37,431 nucleotides of DNA. It comes from Rhodocyclales bacterium GT-UBC (GTDB lineage: Bacteria > Pseudomonadota > Gammaproteobacteria > Burkholderiales > Rhodocyclaceae). Both the position numbers and the translations under genes were made by a program. The stretch spans positions 1-37,431 of the forward strand of contig QXPY01000020.1 of assembly GCA_003583745.1 (NCBI GenBank). The letters are read 5' to 3'. Positions 21,985 to 29,837 of this stretch are shown piece by piece. Position 1 is the first letter of the stretch. Each line of letters opens with the position of its first letter. Below the pieces are notes generated by a model. That model was not told the origin of the DNA, ran no database searches, and worked only from the letters and a program-made list of their open reading frames with translations.

Positions 21985-23210
21985 TGCCGACCGAGCGGGT
22001 GCTCGAACGCGTCATACGGGAATCGAGCCGGAAACTGCTCGCCTTTCTCGCCGCACGCTCCGGCGACCTCGCGGCGGCCGAAGACGCGCTCGGCGAAGCC
22101 CTGTGCGCCGCGCTGATGCGCTGGCCGCAAAGCGGCATCCCGGCCTCGCCCGAAGCCTGGCTGCTCACCGCCGCGCGCCGCCAGTTGATCGACCAGCACC
22201 GGCACGATAGCGTTCGTGCCCGGGCTGCGCCCGACCTGCTGGCGGCCGCCGATCAAGCCATGAATGCGCTGGACGGCCAGACCGTTTTTCCTGACGAGCG
22301 GCTCAAGCTAATGTTTGTCTGCACCCATCCGGCCATCGATCCTGGCGCCCGAACGCCGCTCATGCTCCAGACCGTCCTCGGCCTGGAGGCGGCTGACATC
22401 GCCGCAGCCTTCCTGCTCAAGCCGGCGACGATGGGACAACGCCTGAGCCGGGCCAAAAACAAGATCCGCCTGGCCCGCATTCCCTTCGACATCCCCGAAG
22501 CCAAAGCCTTGCCCGAGCGACTGGAGGCTGTACTGGAGGCGATCTACGGCATCTACGGCATCGGCTGGGAAGATGCGGCTAGCGAAAACCTGCCCGAGCG
22601 CAGCCTGGTCAACGAAGCGCTGGAACTGGGCGAACTCCTGATCCGCCTCTTGCCGGAGCAGGCCGAGCCCCAAGGACTACTGGCGCTGATGCGCCATTGC
22701 GAAGCACGACGCCCGACTCGGCGCGATGCGCAAGGCCGCTATGTTCCGCTATCGGAGCAGCCTACGGGACGCTGGCTGAAGCCCTTGATCGACGACGCCG
22801 ACCGACTGCTCGCAAACGCCGCCGCGCTGCAGCAGCCGGGGCGTTTTCAACTGGAGGCCGCCATCCAGTCGGTCCATAACCGCCGCTTGATCACGGGCCG
22901 GACCGACTGGCCCAGTATTGCCGCGCTTTACGATGGCCTGGCCAGCCTTGCCCCGACCCTGGGCGTTCTGGTCGCCCGCGCCGCCGCCAGGGCCGAAGTC
23001 GACGGCGCCGACGTCGGACTTGAACTGCTGGCAACATTACCCAAGCCGGCATGCACCGCCTACCAACCCTACTGGGCCCTGAAGGCCCGGCTGCTCGCCA
23101 AACAGGGCCAGAACGAAGCCGCCCGTACCGCCTTCGAAGAGGCCTCGCGGCTGAGCCAGGATGCGGCATGCCGCGCCTTCCTGCAGCAGCAGGCCGGCCA
23201 GCTCGACTGA
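21984..23210 (+). CDS. ECF42-type RNA polymerase sigma factor with TPR-like extension
   Basis: A protein of 408 residues. Region sigma-2 is near 1-75 (ERVIRESSRKLLAFLAARSGDLAAAEDALGEA, PEAWLLTAARRQLIDQHR). Sigma-4 at about 105-165 includes LMLQTVLGLEAADIAAAFLL and MGQRLSRAKNKIR. Residues 180-408 form the long helical C-terminal extension (DUF6596/TPR-like) with YWALKARLLAKQGQNEAARTAFEEA near the end. This is the ECF42 architecture. No anti-sigma factor is present, which is normal for this group. It is translationally coupled to the DGPF protein. Confidence 0.92.
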   Translation: MPTERVLERVIRESSRKLLAFLAARSGDLAAAEDALGEALCAALMRWPQSGIPASPEAWLLTAARRQLIDQHRHDSVRARAAPDLLAAADQAMNALDGQTVFPDERLKLMFVCTHPAIDPGARTPLMLQTVLGLEAADIAAAFLLKPATMGQRLSRAKNKIRLARIPFDIPEAKALPERLEAVLEAIYGIYGIGWEDAASENLPERSLVNEALELGELLIRLLPEQAEPQGLLALMRHCEARRPTRRDAQGRYVPLSEQPTGRWLKPLIDDADRLLANAAALQQPGRFQLEAAIQSVHNRRLITGRTDWPSIAALYDGLASLAPTLGVLVARAAARAEVDGADVGLELLATLPKPACTAYQPYWALKARLLAKQGQNEAARTAFEEASRLSQDAACRAFLQQQAGQLD

Positions 23211-23371
23211 GCGCCTCTGGTTTGCAGCGAAACCGATCATCCGTGCCCCCGCTCGCCAGTAGCCGTTCCGCCACGCCACCGGCGATTTGTCCCGTTCACG
23301 TGCTCAACTGGACTGACGCCACGGCCGAATCCCCCTAGAATCTCCCCGATCCAACTTTGCAGGGAAGCTTC

Positions 23372-25030
23372 GTGCCTTCATCCGCCCCGAACGAGGACGA
23401 CAAGCGCGTCCGGCTGTTTCATGCCAGCCTGGTCTGGCCGCTGCTGCTTGAACCACTCGCGATCGACGGCAACCAGGGGCGGCATTGGGAGTTGTTCGAG
23501 GCCCGTCAGGGCAGCCATCCGTGGCGCCTGATCGACGACGAATTCACCGACGACCCCGGGCAGTTCAAGGAACGCCATTACCGCGAGTTCGTCTCCTTCC
23601 TGCCTTACGTGCAGCGCTTTCTCTACGGTGAAGGACGTTCGCGCCATTCCTCGCCGGACGATCCGCCGGGCAACTCGCCGATGCACGTCTTCCGGCGCAA
23701 GGACATCGCCCGGCTGCGCCTGACCCTGCGCAAGGGGGAAGTGCCGATCGAGTTGCACATCGTCCATCTCGACCTCTACTTCTTCCACGACATCGATCTG
23801 GTCCAGCTCAACCTCGAGGTGCGGGCGCATGACCTGGCGCTGGATACGGTACGCGAAATCCTTTTCCGCTTCGGCCGGGCCTATCCATCAGGCTGGGAAG
23901 AAGGCGGCGAAGGGCTGCACAACGTCTATCTGGCCGAATGGCTGGCCGCCGACGGTTCGGTGATCGCCCGTTCCGACACCGAGCGCCGCAACAAATACCT
24001 GGAATACGTCTGCGAACACCGCAGTCCGTGCATTTCCGAACATTGGGCCAGCCTGCTGCGACCGCTGGTACTGGCCCACTCCGACGAACCGGGCGACCTG
24101 CGCTACCGGCTGGTCGAATACCAGCGCATGCCGGTGATGTCCTTCATTGCCCTCGACCAGCCCCGGCAATTGAGCCGCGAACAGTGGGTTCGCCTCGGTC
24201 TGGCGGCAACGCTGCATCCGAACGAATCGCTGCCAGTAAACGACCCGTCGGTGATCGAATTCGAAAAACGTTACTGCCAGGACCGCTTCTGGACCGACAG
24301 CGAGGCCGGGCCGAACACCCGCTTCATGTGTACCGGCAATACGCTGACCGTGGTCGGCGACACCGCCTTCCCCTTCTTCATGGATGCCGAACGCGGCGTG
24401 CTGGCGCAGTTCCGCCACCAGTACTTCCTGGTTTTCCTGATCGCCCACCTGCACCGCGCTTCGCTGCTGGTTTTCTCCGAAATCCTGGTCGATGCGGTCA
24501 ATGATCTCGATATCAGCCAGGATGTCTCGGTACGCCGCTTCAAACGCCGCATCCGGGCCAATTTCGAAACCTTCCTGCGCTTCACGCATCGCTACTGGTT
24601 CCACGAACTGTCCGAACGGCCCCACCTGCAGGCCATGTTCCGGCTCTGTTCCGACCATCTGCGCAACGACGAGATGTACGACGAGGTGCATAACGAAATC
24701 CGCGAGATGAGCCACTACCTGGACAGCGACTCGCAACGCCGGCAATCCAATACCGTCGTCCGGCTGACCGTGATCACCATTCTCGGCCTGATCGCCACCG
24801 TCACCACCGGCTACTTCGGCATGAACATCATCCCCTTCGGCGACGGCTCGATTCTTTACCGGGCGCTGCACGGGCTGATCGCGACCAGCATTTTCGTCGC
24901 GCTGGTCCTGTTCGCCGTGGCGCGCTCGAAACGCCTGTCGGACTTCCTGGAAGCCTTGTCCGACGAACGCCTCAGCCTGGGCGGCAAGTTCCGGGCGCTA
25001 TGGGCCGTGCTCGGCGGCCGAAAACGCTAG
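23372..25030 (+). CDS. CorA-like membrane protein with large N-terminal domain
   Basis: A protein of 552 residues. A soluble part of about 465 residues is followed by two helices at the C-terminus (TVVRLTVITILGLIATVTTG and LHGLIATSIFVALVLFAVA). The sequence YFGMNIIP ends the first helix, which is the GMN signature of CorA Mg2+ channels, and the long helix before it (NDEMYDEVHNEIREMSHYL) fits a CorA stalk. The N-terminal part is much longer than in CorA and otherwise unfamiliar. Transport of divalent cations is plausible. Start at GTG 23372 with AGGGA upstream; a TTG at 23357 is less likely. Confidence 0.75.
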   Translation: MPSSAPNEDDKRVRLFHASLVWPLLLEPLAIDGNQGRHWELFEARQGSHPWRLIDDEFTDDPGQFKERHYREFVSFLPYVQRFLYGEGRSRHSSPDDPPGNSPMHVFRRKDIARLRLTLRKGEVPIELHIVHLDLYFFHDIDLVQLNLEVRAHDLALDTVREILFRFGRAYPSGWEEGGEGLHNVYLAEWLAADGSVIARSDTERRNKYLEYVCEHRSPCISEHWASLLRPLVLAHSDEPGDLRYRLVEYQRMPVMSFIALDQPRQLSREQWVRLGLAATLHPNESLPVNDPSVIEFEKRYCQDRFWTDSEAGPNTRFMCTGNTLTVVGDTAFPFFMDAERGVLAQFRHQYFLVFLIAHLHRASLLVFSEILVDAVNDLDISQDVSVRRFKRRIRANFETFLRFTHRYWFHELSERPHLQAMFRLCSDHLRNDEMYDEVHNEIREMSHYLDSDSQRRQSNTVVRLTVITILGLIATVTTGYFGMNIIPFGDGSILYRALHGLIATSIFVALVLFAVARSKRLSDFLEALSDERLSLGGKFRALWAVLGGRKR

Positions 25031-25041
25031 GTACGGACGGC

Positions 25042-26004
25042 TTAGTCGCCACGAAAGGTCTGCCGCCAGGCGCTGGGCGAAACACCGAAAGCCTGACGGA
25101 AATGCTGGCGCAGGGAAACCGGCGAGCCGAAACCGGCCAGCCTCGCAATCGCCTCGACCGACTGCCCGGTGCTTTCCAGCAAGCGCTGGCAAAGCGCCAG
25201 GCGCTCGCCGAGCAACCATTCGCCGACAGTGCTCCCGGTCAGGGCGCGGAAATGGCGGGTAAAGCTGCGCCGGCTCATCATCGCCTCGCTCGCCAGACTG
25301 TCGAGCGTGTGCGCTGTCTGCAGATCGGCCCGTAGCCGGTCGAGCAGGCCGGCCAGCCGCGAACTTTGCGAGGTGGCCGGTAGCGGCTGTTCAATGAATT
25401 GCGCCTGGCCGCCCTGCCGGTGCGGCGGTACGACCAGCCGGCGCGCCACCCGATTGGCCGCTTCCGCCCCGTATTGCTGGCGCAGCATGTGCAGGCAGCA
25501 GTCGATACCGGCCGCCGTCCCCGCCGAAGTGACGACACCGCCGTCATCGACGTAGAGCACGTCGGGATCGAGCCGCACGCCGGGATAGCGCCCGGCAAAA
25601 TCGTCGGCAAAGACCCAATGCGTCGTCGCCCGCCGTCCGTCGAGCAAGCCAGCTTCGGCCAGCACGTAAGCACCAAGACACAGGCCGACCACTTGGGCGC
25701 CGCGCCGGTGGGCCGCAACCAAGGCATCGAGCAGCGGCGCCGAGGGCCGCTCGGCCGGGTCGCGCCAACTCGGCACAATCACGGTATCGGCTGCCGCAAT
25801 CGCCTCCAGGCCATGGCCGACCTCGACGGCAAAACCGGCGGTCGTGCCGAGCGGCCCCGGCTCATCGGCGCACACCCGCAGATCGAAAGCCGGCAGGCCA
25901 GGATGGCGGTCGCCAAAAACGACACAGGGCACCGACAAATGAAAGGGGCTGATGCGATTGAAGGCGAGGACGGCAATCACGGGGGCAGGCATCGGCAGGA
26001 CCAT
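25042..26004 (-). CDS. GlxA/FtrA-type AraC regulator with DJ-1/PfpI domain
   Basis: A regulator of 320 residues. Residues 1-185 form a class-I glutamine-amidotransferase-like domain: VCLGAYVLAEAGLLDGRRAT has the elbow cysteine, and TSAGTAAGIDCCLHML follows. The AraC double helix-turn-helix (about 215-315) has SLASEAMMSRRSFTRHFRAL and VEAIARLAGFGSPVSLRQHFR. Members such as FtrA or ArgR-like regulators control catabolic genes. It is divergent from the cysteine hydrolase gene, which is its likely target. The start is uncertain between 26004 and 25992. Confidence 0.9.
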   Translation of the reverse strand: MVLPMPAPVIAVLAFNRISPFHLSVPCVVFGDRHPGLPAFDLRVCADEPGPLGTTAGFAVEVGHGLEAIAAADTVIVPSWRDPAERPSAPLLDALVAAHRRGAQVVGLCLGAYVLAEAGLLDGRRATTHWVFADDFAGRYPGVRLDPDVLYVDDGGVVTSAGTAAGIDCCLHMLRQQYGAEAANRVARRLVVPPHRQGGQAQFIEQPLPATSQSSRLAGLLDRLRADLQTAHTLDSLASEAMMSRRSFTRHFRALTGSTVGEWLLGERLALCQRLLESTGQSVEAIARLAGFGSPVSLRQHFRQAFGVSPSAWRQTFRGD

Positions 26005-26115
26005 CACGGAAGAATCGATCGTGGCCCGATCTTATCGCTTTTTGTCATTCGGGCCACTCACGCCCCGACACCGCCAGGCGAATAATCCAGCCACACCCAC
26101 CCCGAGGAGATTCCC

Positions 26116-26643
26116 ATGAGCCTGACCCCGCAACGCGCCCTGATCGTCATCGACATCCAGAACGATTATTTCGCCGACGGCCTTTTCCCGCTCTGGCAGG
26201 CCGAAGAGACACTGGCACGGATCGAGACCGCCATCCACCGGGCGCAGGCCCAGGGCCTGCCGGTCATCCTGATCCAGCACGTTGCCGATGCCAGCAAGGG
26301 TCCAGCGCCCTTCTTCAACGAGGGCAGCGTCGGTGTTGCGATTCATCCGCGCATCCTGGCCGCCGCGCCGGACGCCCCGATTGTCCGGAAAAGCTTTGCC
26401 GACGCCTTTCACCAGACCACGCTGGAAACGACGCTGGCCGGCCTTGGCGTCAGCGAACTGCTGGTCTGCGGCATGATGACCCAGAACTGCGTCACCCATA
26501 CCGCCCTCTCCCGCGCCGCCGATCGCTACCGGGTCGAGGTAATCGGCGACTGCTGCACGACGGTCAGCCAGATCCTGCACCTGATCGCCCTGAACGGGCT
26601 GTCGACGCGAATCAAGCCCAGGACGCTCAACGAACTGCTCTGA
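26116..26643 (+). CDS. isochorismatase-family cysteine hydrolase
   Basis: A cytoplasmic hydrolase of 175 residues with the triad Asp13 (VIDIQND), Lys92 (VRKSFADAF) and Cys125 (GMMTQNCVTHTA). The cis-peptide motif GMMTQNC is complete. The family cleaves amides and related bonds (nicotinamidase, isochorismatase, ureidoacrylate or carbamoyl-type substrates), and the exact substrate is unknown. GAGGAGA (26101-26107) is the ribosome binding site. The divergent GlxA-type regulator suggests induced expression. Confidence 0.92.
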   Translation: MSLTPQRALIVIDIQNDYFADGLFPLWQAEETLARIETAIHRAQAQGLPVILIQHVADASKGPAPFFNEGSVGVAIHPRILAAAPDAPIVRKSFADAFHQTTLETTLAGLGVSELLVCGMMTQNCVTHTALSRAADRYRVEVIGDCCTTVSQILHLIALNGLSTRIKPRTLNELL

Positions 26644-26795
26644 GCCGACAGATGCCGCCAGGAGGTACAATGCGGGCCGCGCGAAATTTCCTCCCCGGAC
26701 ATTTCGCATTGCCCGAGTGCAGCCTGCGATCAAGGCCGTAATCAACGTCCTGACCTGGCGCGGTGGTCAGCTTTCAGCCCCACCGGTCTGCCGCC

Positions 26796-27368
26796 ATGCC
26801 CCAGGTACTCATCCCCTATACCGACCTCGCCGCCGGCGAAGTCATCCTTGCCGAGACCCGGCGCTGGCTCGAACGGGCCGTGATTGGCCTCAATCTCTGC
26901 CCATTCGCCAAGAGCGTTTTCGTCAAGAAACAGGTGCGCTATGCACTGAGCGCCGCCAGCACGGCTGACGAACTGCTGGCCGAACTGGAAAACGAGCTGA
27001 ATCTGCTGGCCGCGACGCCGCCCGAAAAACTCGACACGACCCTGTTGATCCATCCCGGGGCGATGACCGACTTTCTCGATTACCACTTTTTCCTGGCCGA
27101 GGTCGATGCCGCCAATCGCAATCTCGGCTTCGACGGCATTTTCCAGATCGCCAGCCTGCACCCGCAGTACGAATTTGCCGGCAGCGCGGCGGACGACATC
27201 GCCAACTTCACCAACCGCTCGCCCTACCCGACCCTGCACCTGCTCCGGGAAAGCAGCATCGACCGGGCGGTGGCTGCCTTTCCCGATGCGGCGGACATTT
27301 TCGAACGCAACATCGAAACCATGGAAAAGCTCGGCTACGAAGGCTGGAAAAAGCTCTGGCTGAGCTGA
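26796..27368 (+). CDS. DUF1415 family protein
   Basis: A soluble protein of 190 residues. Characteristic pieces are ETRRWLERAVIGLNLCPFAK near the start, DTTLLIHPGAMTDFLDYHFFL, FQIASLHPQYEFAG and TNRSPYPTLHLLRESSIDRAV. DUF1415 is widespread in proteobacteria and of unknown role. The conserved LNLCPFAK cysteine and HPxYxF histidine could be a metal or active site, but I know of no proof. I use ATG 26796. The in-frame GTG 26763 would add eleven unlike residues. Confidence 0.88.
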   Translation: MPQVLIPYTDLAAGEVILAETRRWLERAVIGLNLCPFAKSVFVKKQVRYALSAASTADELLAELENELNLLAATPPEKLDTTLLIHPGAMTDFLDYHFFLAEVDAANRNLGFDGIFQIASLHPQYEFAGSAADDIANFTNRSPYPTLHLLRESSIDRAVAAFPDAADIFERNIETMEKLGYEGWKKLWLS

Positions 27369-27374
27369 CTCCGG

Positions 27375-28592
27375 CTAGGCTTCAACCATCCGGTCGCGCC
27401 GGGCCAACGCCGGAAAGAGCTTGAACCAGGACGCCGCGATCAGCATGGTGCCGACCCCGCCGAACACCACCGAACCAACCGGCCCGAAGAGTGCCGCCGT
27501 TGCCCCCGACTCGAACTCGCCCAACTGGTTCGAGGCGCCGATGAAGATCGAATTGACCGCCGATACCCGGCCGCGAATCTCGTTCGGCGTCTCCAGCTGC
27601 GCCAGGGTCAGGCGCATCACGACGCTGATGTTGTCCGCCGCGCCGGTAATCGCCAGCGCAATCAGCGACAGCATGAAGTGTTCGGACAGGCCGAAGACCA
27701 CCGTGGCCATGCCGAAGACGCCGACCGCGATGAGCAAACGCGAACCGACCCGGCGCTGCATCGGCCAGCGCAGCATGACCAGCGACATGAGCAGCGCCCC
27801 GACGGCCGGCGCCGCCCGCAACAGGCCCAGCCCCTGCGGGCCGGTGTGCAGGATGTCGCGGGCGTAGATCGGCAGCAACGCGACCGCCCCGCCGAGCAGC
27901 ACGGCAAACAGGTCGAGCGAGGCGGCGCCGAGCAGCAGCTTGTTGTGCCAGACGAACGAAACCCCGGCGAGCATGGACTTCACGCTGAGCTTTTCGGAAG
28001 ACGGTTGCTGCCGGTCATGCACGCCGAACATCAGCATGAAAGAGAGCAGCAACAGGCCGGCGCAGGTGATATAGACGTGCGTCGCGCCGGCGACGTAGAG
28101 CAGGCCGCCCAGCGCCGGACCGCAGATGAAGGCGACCTGGATGCCGGTCGAACTCAGCGCCACCGCCCTTTCGAGCAACTCGACCGGCACCAGCAGCGGG
28201 ATCAGCGCCTGCTGCGACGGCATCTGGAAGGCCCGTGCCGCACCGAGCAGGATAGAGATGCCGAGGATCAGCTCACGGGTCGCGAAATCGCCCAGCGTCG
28301 CCCAGACCAGTAGCAGCGCCACCAGCGCCTGCAGGAACATGCACAGCGCGAAAATCAGGCCGCGCCGCAGGCGATCGACCAGATGGCCGGCCGGCAACGT
28401 GAGCAGCAAGGCCGGCACGAACTGGAACAGCCCGACCAGGCCGAGATCCCAGGCGCTGCCGGTGATGTCGTACATCTGCCAGGCCACTGCCACCATCAAC
28501 ATCTGGTTGGCCACCATGCCGCTCAGACGGGCCAGCCAGAAAAACAGAAACTGCTTGTAGGCAAACAAGCGGGAAAGCTTCACTTCGTTCAT
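27375..28592 (-). CDS. MFS transporter, DHA3/EntS-like
   Basis: A protein of 405 residues with about twelve helices. FWLARLSGMVANQMLMVAVAWQMYDITGSAWDLGLVGLFQFVP in the first two helices (cited as a region, residues 19-60), HLVDRLRRG between helices 2 and 3 and RGRVSAVNSIFIGASNQLGEFESG near the end are typical of the DHA3/TMEM180-like exporters related to EntS. The substrate is unknown. It lies 41 bp behind a LysR gene on the same strand. It may therefore be co-transcribed with the regulator of the aconitase operon, although the family is not known for tricarboxylate transport. Confidence 0.86.
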   Translation of the reverse strand: MNEVKLSRLFAYKQFLFFWLARLSGMVANQMLMVAVAWQMYDITGSAWDLGLVGLFQFVPALLLTLPAGHLVDRLRRGLIFALCMFLQALVALLLVWATLGDFATRELILGISILLGAARAFQMPSQQALIPLLVPVELLERAVALSSTGIQVAFICGPALGGLLYVAGATHVYITCAGLLLLSFMLMFGVHDRQQPSSEKLSVKSMLAGVSFVWHNKLLLGAASLDLFAVLLGGAVALLPIYARDILHTGPQGLGLLRAAPAVGALLMSLVMLRWPMQRRVGSRLLIAVGVFGMATVVFGLSEHFMLSLIALAITGAADNISVVMRLTLAQLETPNEIRGRVSAVNSIFIGASNQLGEFESGATAALFGPVGSVVFGGVGTMLIAASWFKLFPALARRDRMVEA

Positions 28593-28633
28593 CAATCGTA
28601 CTCACCTGCAAACGAGGCCGCTCGTACCGGCCG

Positions 28634-29503
28634 CTACAAACCATTCAATTGATCGTTCTTCAGGTAAGACAGAAACACCCTCACCGTCTGCAACTCCAAG
28701 GCCTCATTTGAACACAGAGCCCAGGTTTGCCGGAGTACCGGCCGCCCATCGGGCCAGAACAAGGCCTGGGTGAACAAGGTGTTGTCCTTGCTCAAACCGA
28801 TCGACGGCAAGATCGTCCAACCCAGGCCGTGCAAGACCAGTTGCCGGGCCGTATCCATCGTGGTGACTTCCATCGTCGTTTTCGGCTGGGCATTGAAATT
28901 CTTCTTCCACCAGTCCTCGACCATTTTCTGCAAAGAGGTGTCGGTGCCATAGCGGATATGCGGCTTCTGCAACAATTCGCTCATCTCCAAGGGGGTTCTG
29001 GAAACGATGCACACGGGCTCTTCCTTGAGCAGAATCCGTTCCTTGCTCCAGTCATGGTCTCCCCGGACGATCGCCAAGGTGATTTCCTGCTCTTCAAGCA
29101 TGTTGACCACTTGATAGCTCAAACCCGTCCGGAGCTGGATATCGACATCCGGATAGAGCTCCAGAAAGCCTTTCAGGATGCCCGGCAGATGGTAATTGGC
29201 GAACACCGTGGAGGCACCGAGGCGTAGCGCCCCCTGCACCGTGTTTTCCATGTTCTTGAGTTGTTCCTTGACCTGTCCGAGACGACGCAGCATTTCGCTG
29301 GCATAGGCGAGCAGATACTCGCCTTGCGGCGTGAAGCTGACGCCGTTCGGCCCGCGTGACACGACCTGGATATCGAATTCTTCCTCGATGTTCTTCAAGC
29401 GATAGGTCAGCGCCGGCTGCGAAATGAAAAGGCGTGCCGCTGCCTTGGTGATGTTTCTCTCCTCAGCCAGCATCTTGAGGATACGCCAATCCTTGTCATC
29501 CAT
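28634..29503 (-). CDS. LysR family regulator divergent from the exported aconitase
   Basis: A regulator of 289 residues. The helix-turn-helix lies at 1-58 (ILKMLAEERNITKAAARLFI, PALTYRLKNIEEEFDIQVV), and the effector domain covers about 90-285 (GALRLGASTVFANYHLPGIL). Lys and Glu content is higher and GC lower than in its neighbours, which hints at transfer, and the sequence style reminds me of LysR proteins of Firmicutes. The 334-bp divergent promoter region and the gene order make the aconitase/isomerase pair the likely target. A tricarboxylic acid is a reasonable guess for the ligand, with no direct proof. Confidence 0.9.
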   Translation of the reverse strand: MDDKDWRILKMLAEERNITKAAARLFISQPALTYRLKNIEEEFDIQVVSRGPNGVSFTPQGEYLLAYASEMLRRLGQVKEQLKNMENTVQGALRLGASTVFANYHLPGILKGFLELYPDVDIQLRTGLSYQVVNMLEEQEITLAIVRGDHDWSKERILLKEEPVCIVSRTPLEMSELLQKPHIRYGTDTSLQKMVEDWWKKNFNAQPKTTMEVTTMDTARQLVLHGLGWTILPSIGLSKDNTLFTQALFWPDGRPVLRQTWALCSNEALELQTVRVFLSYLKNDQLNGL

Positions 29504-29581
29504 CCCGCAGCGCCCCACAAAGCAAAAATATCACTTTAAAACAAATACTTGAAAGCAGCCGATTAAAACCCATTAAAACCG

Positions 29582-29629
29582 TAGAAATAAATATATTTTA
29601 TCGAAAGCGATAGAAATAAGTCATTTTAT
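29582..29629. promoter_or_regulatory. AT-rich direct repeat with central dyad (candidate LysR site)
   Basis: TAGAAATAA followed by ATTTTAT occurs twice (29582-29601 and 29611-29629; spacers of 4 and 3 nt). Between and overlapping them TATCGAAAGCGATA (29599-29612) is a dyad with arms TATCG/CGATA. LysR regulators commonly bind such T-N(11-12)-A dyads. The whole 29504-29837 intergenic stretch has no gene, and its AT-richness over 29520-29640 fits a promoter region. Confidence 0.5.
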
Positions 29630-29837
29630 TTATTGAAAAAGGATTCGCATAATTCCTCTCGGGCAACTCGTTCCGATTTCCACAGCATCGTTTGAAACAA
29701 CCGGATTGCCGCAATTTCATGCCGAGAAGGGCGCTCGAAACCTTCCGCAACCAAACAACAGAGAACCCCCGACGCCGCGGTCATTTCGGATGCGGCTGGG
29801 GTCGTGACGTAGATCGTCCTTCTTGAGGAGTCAGTTC

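Noticed and set aside
23888..24871. 327-codon open frame opposite the CorA-like gene
   Set aside because: Antisense shadow; the plus strand has a GMN motif, helices and a good start.
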